A DNA stretch of 64,000 bases, taken from contig JBBDRN010000016.1 in assembly GCA_040905445.1 (NCBI GenBank), positions 72,732-136,731 of the forward strand, given 5' to 3'. The position numbers and the translations under genes are program-made. Positions 31,496-37,950 of this stretch are shown here, piece by piece (position 1 is the stretch's first letter; each line of letters starts with the position of its first letter). Source of the stretch: SKPT01 sp040905445. Lineage in GTDB: Bacteria > Planctomycetota > Phycisphaerae > Phycisphaerales > Phycisphaeraceae. Under the pieces are notes generated by a model. It did no database searches. It worked only from the letters and a program-made list of their open reading frames with translations, and had not been told where the DNA came from.

Positions 31496-33069
31496 GGCGC
31501 CGGTTGGAGTTCGATGTCGATCTCCACGTCCGCACCCGTTTCGGGGGCTTGGTCGTCGTCGCGCGTGGCGTCGGCTTCAGGCTCGGCGTCGTCGGGCGCT
31601 TCGGCACCGTTGGTGTCGACCGCTTCGAGCTGGCGCTCGATCTCGCTGAGGCGCTCCTGGAGGCGTTCGCGCTCTTCGAGGAGGTTGTCGCGTTCGTCGG
31701 CGGAGACGCGGGCCTGGACGTTGCCGGCGCCGACGGTCGGCCAGTTGCCGGTCTCCAGTCGCCCGATCGCGGCGCGGAGGGCGGCGGCGAGCTGGGGGTC
31801 GAGCAGGTCGGCCTCGATGCGCTCGGGGGTGAGCGGCTGTTGCTCGGCTGGGTCGTCGTCGCCGTTGTTGTGGCGGAGGACGTCGTTCTGGCGTCGGCGT
31901 TCGAGCATGTCGCGCATCTGGCGTGCGGAGAGCCCGACGTACGCCCCTTCGCTGGGGTCGACGCCCCACTGCTCGGAGTCGTCGCGGCGGTGGACGAGTC
32001 GCCCGGAGGGCAGGTAGTAGTACGCGTTGGTCATCTTGAGGGCGCCCTGCCCGCCTTCGAGCATGCGGATCTGCTGGACGGAGCCCTTGCCGAAGGTGCG
32101 CGAACCGACGATGAGCGCGCGGTCGTGGTCCTTGAGTGAGCCGGCGAGGATCTCGGCGGCGGAAGCGGAGGCTTCATTGGCGAGGACGACGACGGGGATG
32201 TCGTCGCCGATGGTGGCGGGGTAGCGCGCGTCGAGAACCTGCTCGGGGCCGGCCCGGCCGCGGACGGAGACGATGCGGGCGCCGGGGGGCAGGAAGAGGT
32301 CGACGACCTCGCGCGCCTCCTCGAGCAGGCCGCCGGGGTTGAAGCGGACATCGACGATGAGGGCGCGCATGCCCTGCTCGCCGAGCTGGTCGAGGACCTC
32401 GGCCATTTCTTCGACGGTGTTGTCGTTGAACTGCGTGAGCCAGATGTAGGCGATGCCGCGCTCGGCGTCGAGCATGTGCTGGAAGTGCTGGTCGTTGCCC
32501 CGCTGCAGGCCGCGGACGCTCTGGATGCGGATGCGGTCGCGGGTGACGGTAATTTCCTGCTCCTCGCCGTCGTCGTGCCGGACGGTGAACGTGACGTCGG
32601 TGCCAGCCTCGCCGGTGAGGCGGTCGACGGCTTCGTTGAGGGACATGTTGAGTGTGGACTCGCCCTCGATCTCGATGATGATGTCGCCCGCCATCACGCC
32701 GGCGTGCCAGGCGGGGGAGTCGGGCAGGGGTGTGATGATGCGGACGCGGCCTTCGTACTCGTCGACCTCGGCACCGATGCCGGAGAACTCGCCCTTGATC
32801 TGTCGCTCGAAGCGTTCGAGGTCTTCGGGGGTGAGGAAATCGGTGTGGGGGTCGTTGAGGTCGTTGACCATGCCCTCGACGGCGGCGCGGTTGAGCTCGC
32901 TGGAGTCGAGCTCCTCGACGTAGCCGGTGAGCAGCTCGTGCCGGATGTCGATGAGCAGGTCGAGATCGCGGAAAGGGCTGGCGGTGCGGGCCCAGGTATG
33001 GGTCAGCAGGAGCATCGCAGCGGCGAGCAGCGTGACGATGCCGAGCCGGGTGGAAATACCGTGTCTCAT
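31492..33069 (-). CDS. Carboxy-terminal processing protease (S41 family, PDZ-containing)
   Basis: A 525-residue periplasmic serine protease. An N-terminal hydrophobic segment (LGIVTLLAAAMLLLTHTWA) is an uncleaved anchor or signal peptide. A PDZ domain follows (GIGAEVDEYEGRVRIITPLPDSPAWHAGVMAGDIIIEI), then the protease domain with Ser in NEASASAAEI and Lys in GKGSVQQ (Ser-Lys dyad). The last ~100 residues form a coiled coil (DERDNLLEERERLQERLSEIERQLEAV) and an acidic tail not usual in CtpA. A good promoter lies upstream at 33149-33121 (minus). It forms an operon with tsaD. Confidence 0.92.
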   Translation of the reverse strand: MRHGISTRLGIVTLLAAAMLLLTHTWARTASPFRDLDLLIDIRHELLTGYVEELDSSELNRAAVEGMVNDLNDPHTDFLTPEDLERFERQIKGEFSGIGAEVDEYEGRVRIITPLPDSPAWHAGVMAGDIIIEIEGESTLNMSLNEAVDRLTGEAGTDVTFTVRHDDGEEQEITVTRDRIRIQSVRGLQRGNDQHFQHMLDAERGIAYIWLTQFNDNTVEEMAEVLDQLGEQGMRALIVDVRFNPGGLLEEAREVVDLFLPPGARIVSVRGRAGPEQVLDARYPATIGDDIPVVVLANEASASAAEILAGSLKDHDRALIVGSRTFGKGSVQQIRMLEGGQGALKMTNAYYYLPSGRLVHRRDDSEQWGVDPSEGAYVGLSARQMRDMLERRRQNDVLRHNNGDDDPAEQQPLTPERIEADLLDPQLAAALRAAIGRLETGNWPTVGAGNVQARVSADERDNLLEERERLQERLSEIERQLEAVDTNGAEAPDDAEPEADATRDDDQAPETGADVEIDIELQPAP

Positions 33070-33120
33070 GCGAGCCTCGTGGAGCGTGGTGCGGTGCGTG
33101 GGTATGGCCGTGGGCGGTCG

Positions 33121-33149
33121 ATTCTAGGGGCGGCGGTGACCGGGTTCAA
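33121..33149 (-). promoter_or_regulatory. Promoter of the ctpA-tsaD operon
   Basis: On the minus strand TTGAAC (33149-33144), a 17-base spacer and TAGAAT (33126-33121), about 45 bases from the presumed transcript start to the ATG at 33069. Confidence 0.65.
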
Positions 33150-33210
33150 AAGAAGGCTTCCTCCGCGATCTCCGGGGACGACAAACACAGTCGCGCCGCG
33201 CCCTCGGTTG

Positions 33211-33479
33211 CAGCCCCGCAGGGGGCGACAGGCCGGCCGCCACGGTCGAAGCGCAGCGGAACCCGTGGAAAAGGGTTGACCGCCCCGCCCCCCCCCCGCC
33301 CGGGCGGGGCGGGGGCGGGGGGAGGCCACCCCCGCCCGCCCCGGGCGGGGGGGGGGGGGGGGCGGGCTGAGGCAACGCCCGCTGCCCCTGCCGGGGCAGG
33401 AGATTCTCCGCCGCCCCCTTTCCACGGGTTCCGCTCCGCTCCACCCGTGGCTACAACCAGCCGCCCCTGCAGGGGCTGA
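33211..33479. repeat. 269-bp element with ~68-bp terminal inverted repeats (MITE-like)
   Basis: The left end (33211-33275) contains CAGCCCCGCAGGGGGCGAC and GCGGAACCCGTGGAAAAGGG. The right end (33416-33479) is its imperfect reverse complement (CCCTTTCCACGGGTTCCGCT ... GCAGGGGCTG). The interior is dominated by C and G homopolymer runs with their own inversions. There is no coding capacity. It lies between the ctpA promoter and the SRPBCC gene in a 584-base gap; the remainder of that gap has no supported gene. Confidence 0.65.
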
Positions 33480-33649
33480 AGTCTGGCGCCGGCGATTGCG
33501 ATGCGGCGCGGGGCGGCGTCAGGCCCGAAAATCCCGGATGAACCAAAAGAAAGGGGGCAGTTGGCAGGAAGTGAGCGAGGCGGGTGCGGCGGCGGGATGG
33601 GCTGCGTTTGAACAAGGCACCCAACGGGCCCGTAGAAGCAATGATATGG

Positions 33650-33678
33650 TTGCGTCTGGAAGCAGCCTGTGGTAGAGT
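33650..33678 (+). promoter_or_regulatory. Candidate promoter of the SRPBCC-ArsR pair
   Basis: TTGCGT (33650-33655), a 17-base spacer and TAGAGT (33673-33678), about 50 bases before ATG 33734. A TTGACA starts at 33678 but has no good -10 downstream. Confidence 0.4.
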
Positions 33679-33733
33679 TGACACAACCATTCAGTTGCTC
33701 CTCGAGGATTGCTCACTGCTACGGAGACTTCAC

Positions 33734-34222
33734 ATGAACACCGATCTGATCCAAAAGACAATCATCCTCAATTCATCCCGCGAACGCGTTTGGCATGCAA
33801 TCAGCGATTCCGGCTGCTTCGGGGCGTGGTTTGGTGCCGAATTCGACGGTCCGTTCGTCGTCGGTTCGCAGATGGCCGGTAGGATTGCTCCCACCCAAGT
33901 CGATCCAGAAGTGGCGAAACTTCAGGCGCCTCACAAGGGAAGGCGGCTTGAAATCCGGGTTGAATGCATCGAACCGATGACACGCTTCTCTTTCCGTTGG
34001 CATCCCTTCGCCATTGACCCGAGCTACGACTACTCCCAGGAACCGATGACGCTGGTTACTTTCGAATTGTCTGACGTGGCGGAAGGAATTCGACTGACGA
34101 TCACCGAGTCGGGCTTCGATCAGATTCCCATCGAGCGGCGAGCCCAGGCTTTCACGGCAAACGACGGCGGCTGGACCCATCAGACGAAGCTGATCGAGAA
34201 ATACCTGGCGCGTCAGGGTTAG
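33734..34222 (+). CDS. SRPBCC/AHSA1-type ligand-binding protein
   Basis: A 162-residue START-like helix-grip protein of the activator-of-Hsp90-ATPase-1-like (AHSA1/CalC) group. It begins IQKTIILNSSRERVWHAISD, the typical opening, and has FGAWFGAEFDGPFVVG, RFSFRWHP and VTFELSDVAEGIRLTITESGF. These bind small hydrophobic ligands; no specific function can be stated. The codon usage and base composition (about 53% GC on lines I counted, against roughly 70% around) mark it as foreign. It is followed after 13 bases by an ArsR-type regulator, a common pairing. Confidence 0.85.
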   Translation: MNTDLIQKTIILNSSRERVWHAISDSGCFGAWFGAEFDGPFVVGSQMAGRIAPTQVDPEVAKLQAPHKGRRLEIRVECIEPMTRFSFRWHPFAIDPSYDYSQEPMTLVTFELSDVAEGIRLTITESGFDQIPIERRAQAFTANDGGWTHQTKLIEKYLARQG

Positions 34223-34235
34223 CTTCGACAGGCAT

Positions 34236-34586
34236 ATGAATGCAATGAACGCGCAAAGATCGCGACTGGAGAGTAATGCACCCGTATTCGCCGCACTTGG
34301 CGATCCTACTCGGTTGGCATTGGTCTCTCGGCTATGCACGGACGGTCCGCTTCCGACCATTCGGTTGAAGCAGGCCACCACTGTCTCACGGCAGGCGGTG
34401 ACGAAGCACCTGCGGATGCTCGAAGACACTGGAATCGTGAAAAGCGAACGTGTTGGCCGGGATCGGTTATGGCGGATTGAAACTCGGCGGCTCACGGAGG
34501 TTCGTCGGCATCTAGACCAGATTTCCGCACAATGGGATGAAACTTTGGAACGCCTTCGCAAGTTCGTCGAGGATGCTCCACAATGA
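34236..34586 (+). CDS. ArsR-family winged-helix transcriptional regulator
   Basis: A 116-residue regulator. The fold signature is FAALGDPTRLALVSRLCTDGPLPTIRLKQATTVSRQAVTKHLRMLEDTGIVKSERVGRDRLWRI, with the recognition helix SRQAVTKHLRML. The metal-binding ELCVC motif of ArsR/SmtB sensors is absent, so it is not a metal sensor of that type. It lies directly after the SRPBCC gene on the same strand and shares its lower GC. Regulators of this subgroup usually control the adjacent AHSA1-like gene. Confidence 0.88.
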   Translation: MNAMNAQRSRLESNAPVFAALGDPTRLALVSRLCTDGPLPTIRLKQATTVSRQAVTKHLRMLEDTGIVKSERVGRDRLWRIETRRLTEVRRHLDQISAQWDETLERLRKFVEDAPQ

Positions 34587-34676
34587 TTATCGCTGCAACC
34601 GGCACACGGTGCATTGCCAGCCAGTCGGGGGGGGATTAGGAACCAGGACTAGGATTAGGAAGGGAATCCCGAACCC

Positions 34677-35162
34677 CTACTCATGAACCTCGATGACGTT
34701 TGCTTCGAGGTTGCTGAGGTCGAGGGTGGCGACGGTGCAGCGGTCGGTGACCCAGCCGCAGCATTCGCCGGGGTTGAGGTAGAGCTTGCCGTTGCGGGTT
34801 TCGGTGCTGACTTCGTGGTTGTGGCCGGAGATCAGGACGTCGGCCCAGTCGTGGTCCGCCTTGTCGAACCAGTCGACGTAGTGGTGCATGGCGATGCGTC
34901 GGCCGGCAAGCTCGACGCGGAGGGTGCCGTCCTGGAGTTGGGGCAGCAGCTTCTTGAGGCCGGCCCGCTCGCCATCGTTGTTGCCGTAGATGCAGTGGAC
35001 GGGCGTGGTCAGGGCGTCGGGGGCGATGAGGCGGGCGGCGAAGGGGGCGACGAAGTCGCCAGCGTGGAAGATGGCAGCGACTTCGAGGCGCTTGAAGAGC
35101 TCGAGGGCGCGGCGGAAGGTGGGCAGGCGGTCGTGGGTGTCGCTGATGATGCCGATGAGCAT
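34677..35162 (-). CDS. YfcE/MJ0936-type metallophosphodiesterase
   Basis: A 161-residue calcineurin-like phosphodiesterase. Metal-ligand motifs appear in order: GIISDTHDR (D-x-H), HAGDF (GD), YGNNDGE (GNxD), MHHYVDW (GH-like His) and SGHNHE (GHxH). Small members hydrolyse phosphodiesters such as cyclic nucleotides in vitro. ATG 35162 gives the family-standard start MLIGIISDTHD; the longer frame to 35309 is encoded by repeats. Confidence 0.9.
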   Translation of the reverse strand: MLIGIISDTHDRLPTFRRALELFKRLEVAAIFHAGDFVAPFAARLIAPDALTTPVHCIYGNNDGERAGLKKLLPQLQDGTLRVELAGRRIAMHHYVDWFDKADHDWADVLISGHNHEVSTETRNGKLYLNPGECCGWVTDRCTVATLDLSNLEANVIEVHE

Positions 35163-35220
35163 GCCCGTAGTATGGCGGGGGCGCGGGGTGGGGACAAGGG
35201 TTGCGGGGCGTGGTGGGGGG

Positions 35221-35370
35221 GTTCTCGCGGAGGGCGCAGAGAGCGCGGAGGGCGCAGAGGGGGATGGAGGTGGGGGTGCGTTGAGCGGCCAAGCCGCTGC
35301 CGCAGCCATCGCTTCCTATACCACCCTGGCTGCGGGCTCCGCGCTCTCTGCGGGCTCCGCGCGAGCGCCC
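35221..35370. repeat. Facing GCGCAGAGAGCGCGG and CCGCGCTCTCTGCGGG tracts
   Basis: The left tract (35221-35262) reads CTCGCGGAGGGCGCAGAG and continues; the right tract (about 35337-35368) reads GGCTCCGCGCTCTCTGCGGG. It fills the gap between two divergent genes. A related tract lies at 10401-10440. Confidence 0.5.
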
Positions 35371-35449
35371 CCGACGGGTGGCGGGGGCGGGCGGGGGTTG
35401 GTACCTTTCGCGGCTGGATCGAAGTGGATTCAGGCAAGGAGCATGTGCG

Positions 35450-36613
35450 ATGGCTGAGCGTCACGAGATCGCCCGTCAGGCGGCGGCAGCGCTGCGCGGG
35501 TTTGCGGCCGAGGCGAGCGCCACGCCGGTGCTGGTCGGGTTCGACGGCTTCGTCGATTCGATCATCGACGTGGTGAGCAAGCGGCACGACCCGTCGCGCT
35601 ACGACGCCGTGCCGACCATGGCGGACTTCGGCGAGCGGATCAGCGCCGCAGCCGGCCAGAGCTCGAACTTCGAGATGGTCACCAAGCAGCAGAAGCTGGG
35701 CGGCAACGGGCCGATCATGGCGCACGCGCTGGCGGCGGCGGGGGTGAACGTCAGCTACATCGGCGCGGTCGGGTATCCGAAAATGCACCCGGTCTTCGAG
35801 GAGCTGCACCAGCACGCGGAGGTGTGGGCCGTCGCGGAGCCGGGATACACCGACGCGCTGGAGTTCGCCGACGGCAAGCTGCTGCTGGGCAAGTACGAGC
35901 ACCTCTCGAAGCTGGACCGGGCGCGGGTCGAGAAGGCGGTCGGGGCCGAGGCGTTTGACCGGATGGTGGCGCGGTCGCGGCTGATCGGGATGGTCAACTG
36001 GACGATGCTGCCGGGCCTGGAGTCGATCTGGGATGCCCTGATCGAGGAGGCGCTCCCCGCCGCGGGGGCGGAGATCGAAGGCAAGCGGCGGATGATCTTC
36101 GTGGACCTGGCGGACCCGGCCAAGCGCACCGACTCGGATCTCAAGCGCGCGCTGGAGTACTGCCAGCGCATGAACCGGCTGACCGACGTGATCCTTGGGC
36201 TCAACCTCAAGGAGGCGGGGCAGGTCGCGGCCGTGCTGGGTTCACCGGTGACCGGCGACGCGGCGGCGCAGATCGAGCAGACGGCGACGCGCATCCGCGA
36301 GGCGATCGACCTGCACTGCGTGGTGGTGCACCCGCGGCACGGGGCGGCGGCGGCGCTGGTCGAGGATGGCAAGGTCGCGTCGGCGAGCTTCGAGGGGCCG
36401 TTCGTCCGGCAGCCGCGGCTGTCGACGGGTGCGGGCGACAACTTCAACGCCGGCTTCTGCCTCGGGCGGCTGGCGGGCCTGGACGTCGAGGCGTCGCTGT
36501 GCGTGGGCACGGCCACGAGCGGGTACTACGTGCGCAACGCGGCGAGCCCGAGCCTGGATGCGCTGGCGAGCTTCTGCGATGCCCTGCCCGAGCCGGAGAC
36601 GGCGGGGGTTTGA
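35450..36613 (+). CDS. PfkB-family carbohydrate kinase-like protein
   Basis: A 387-residue ribokinase-fold protein. It starts the fold with VLVGFDGFVDSIIDVV, has a substrate loop KLGGNGPIMAHALAAAGVNVSYIG (PfkB signature 1, G-G-N-x3-A) and the C-terminal catalytic LSTGAGDNFNAGFCLG (signature 2, with the Asp base). The DGFVDSI opening and the long insert VVTKQQ/LPGLESIWDALIEEALP differ from classical ribokinases, so the phosphate acceptor is unknown. CAAGGAG at 35436-35442 precedes ATG 35450. Confidence 0.85.
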   Translation: MAERHEIARQAAAALRGFAAEASATPVLVGFDGFVDSIIDVVSKRHDPSRYDAVPTMADFGERISAAAGQSSNFEMVTKQQKLGGNGPIMAHALAAAGVNVSYIGAVGYPKMHPVFEELHQHAEVWAVAEPGYTDALEFADGKLLLGKYEHLSKLDRARVEKAVGAEAFDRMVARSRLIGMVNWTMLPGLESIWDALIEEALPAAGAEIEGKRRMIFVDLADPAKRTDSDLKRALEYCQRMNRLTDVILGLNLKEAGQVAAVLGSPVTGDAAAQIEQTATRIREAIDLHCVVVHPRHGAAAALVEDGKVASASFEGPFVRQPRLSTGAGDNFNAGFCLGRLAGLDVEASLCVGTATSGYYVRNAASPSLDALASFCDALPEPETAGV

Positions 36614-36835
36614 TGGCCAAGGGGCGAGGGCGGATTTCTGATTTCTGACTTCTGGTTGCGGGCGGCGGTTGCGCGGCACGGCGCAAGGGTTGCGCGGCTG
36701 GAGCGGGTCTCAAGGGGGTTGCGGGCGTGGGCCGATGAGTATCGACGGGGAAATGGGACTGGGGCGGGTGCGTGGCTTGGCGGAGCCCTATGGTTGGGGG
36801 TGGGCGTTGGGCTGCGTGGGGTGGGGTGATTGAGG

Positions 36836-37878
36836 ATGGTTGAGGCGACGCGGCTGCCCAATGCGCTCATTATCGGCGCTGCGAAGGCGGGGACGACGGC
36901 GCTGGTGCGCCGTTTGCAACAACACCCGGAGGTATTCGTATCGCGGAAGAAGGAGCCCGAGTTTTTTTCGCACGAGGAGCAGTGGTCGCGCGGCTGGGGC
37001 TGGTACGAGCAGCTCTTCGCCGGCGGAGAGTCGGCGGCGGTGCGGGTGGAGGCGTCGACGGCGTACACGCGCTGGCCGGAGCAGCCCGCGGCGGCGGACC
37101 GGATCGCCGAGGCGCTGCCGGAGGCGCGGCTGATCTATCTCGTGCGTGACCCGGTGGCGCGTGCCTACTCACATTACGTGCACCGGGTGACGAAGGAGTT
37201 GTACCCGGGCCGGCCCGTGCCGGTGGATTTCGACGAGCACGTGGCCAGCGACACGATGTGCATCAACAGCAGTCGGTACATGGACCAGATCGAGCGGTAT
37301 CTCGCGCACTTTGATCGTTCGGCGCTGCTGGTGGTGGCGCACGAGCGGTTGGTGCGCGAGCCGGCGCGGGTGCTGTCGCAGGTGTGCGCGTTCCTGGGGA
37401 TCGCGGACCGGGGTGAGGCGATGGCGCGAGCGGGGACGTATCGGCGAGGCCGTGATGAGCTCGAAGCGCAGGCGCGCGCGGGGGTGGTGGAGGCGCTGCG
37501 GCGCGTGCCGGGCGTCTACGGCGCGTCGCGGCTGGTGCCCGGGCGGGCGCGGGCGGCGGCGTATGGGTGGTTGGGGCGGCTGCCGGCGGTGGCGCGGCGG
37601 GGGGGGGGGGGGGGGGGCCCCCCNNNNNNNNNNCGCTGGGGCGGGGGCGGGGGGTTTGGGGGGGGCGGGGGCGGGGGCCGGGGGGGGGGGGGGGGGGGGG
37701 GTGGGGGCGGTGGGGGCGGGGGCGGGGGGGGGCGCGGCGGCGGGCGGCGCTGGCGCCGCCCGCGATGCGCGACGAGACGCGACGCGAGCTGCGGGCGTAC
37801 TTTCGGCCGCACAACCGGCGATTGGCGGCGTTCATGGGTGTCGACCTATCGCACTGGGACGTGAATGACGATCAGTAG
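36836..37878 (+). CDS. Sulfotransferase, interrupted by an assembly gap
   Basis: A PAPS-dependent sulfotransferase. The 5'-phosphosulfate loop is GAAKAGTTAL (residues 14-23), the 3'-phosphate motif is RDPVARAYSHY, and EFFSHEEQW and EASTAYTRWP are also typical. The frame runs from ATG 36836 into a G run and then ten Ns (37624-37633). After the gap the family C-terminus (MRDETRRELRAYFRPHNRRLAAFMG, ending at TAG 37876-37878) is in another frame. I read this as one intact gene with missing or wrong bases at the gap rather than a pseudogene. Likely targets are exopolysaccharides or glycoproteins. Confidence 0.82.
37595..37735. other. Assembly gap inside G homopolymer-rich sequence
   Basis: Ten Ns (37624-37633) are flanked by a G run plus C run on the left and by long G runs on the right up to about 37735. 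The true length is unknown and the flanking runs are probably unreliable. The reading frame of the sulfotransferase changes across it. Confidence 0.95.
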
Positions 37879-37950
37879 CAGGGGGCGGGCAAGGCTCACG
37901 TGTTGCAATGCGCGGGCTTCGCGGGGTACGGCCGTCGTGAGAGGCAAGCA

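Noticed and set aside
34236..34586. Metal-responsive ArsR/SmtB sensor
   Set aside because: The helix that normally carries ELCVC or related metal ligands has none, and no efflux gene is adjacent.
36836..37878. Sulfotransferase as a pseudogene
   Set aside because: The frame change coincides with the N gap and unreliable G runs, and both halves retain conserved motifs, so an assembly cause is preferred.
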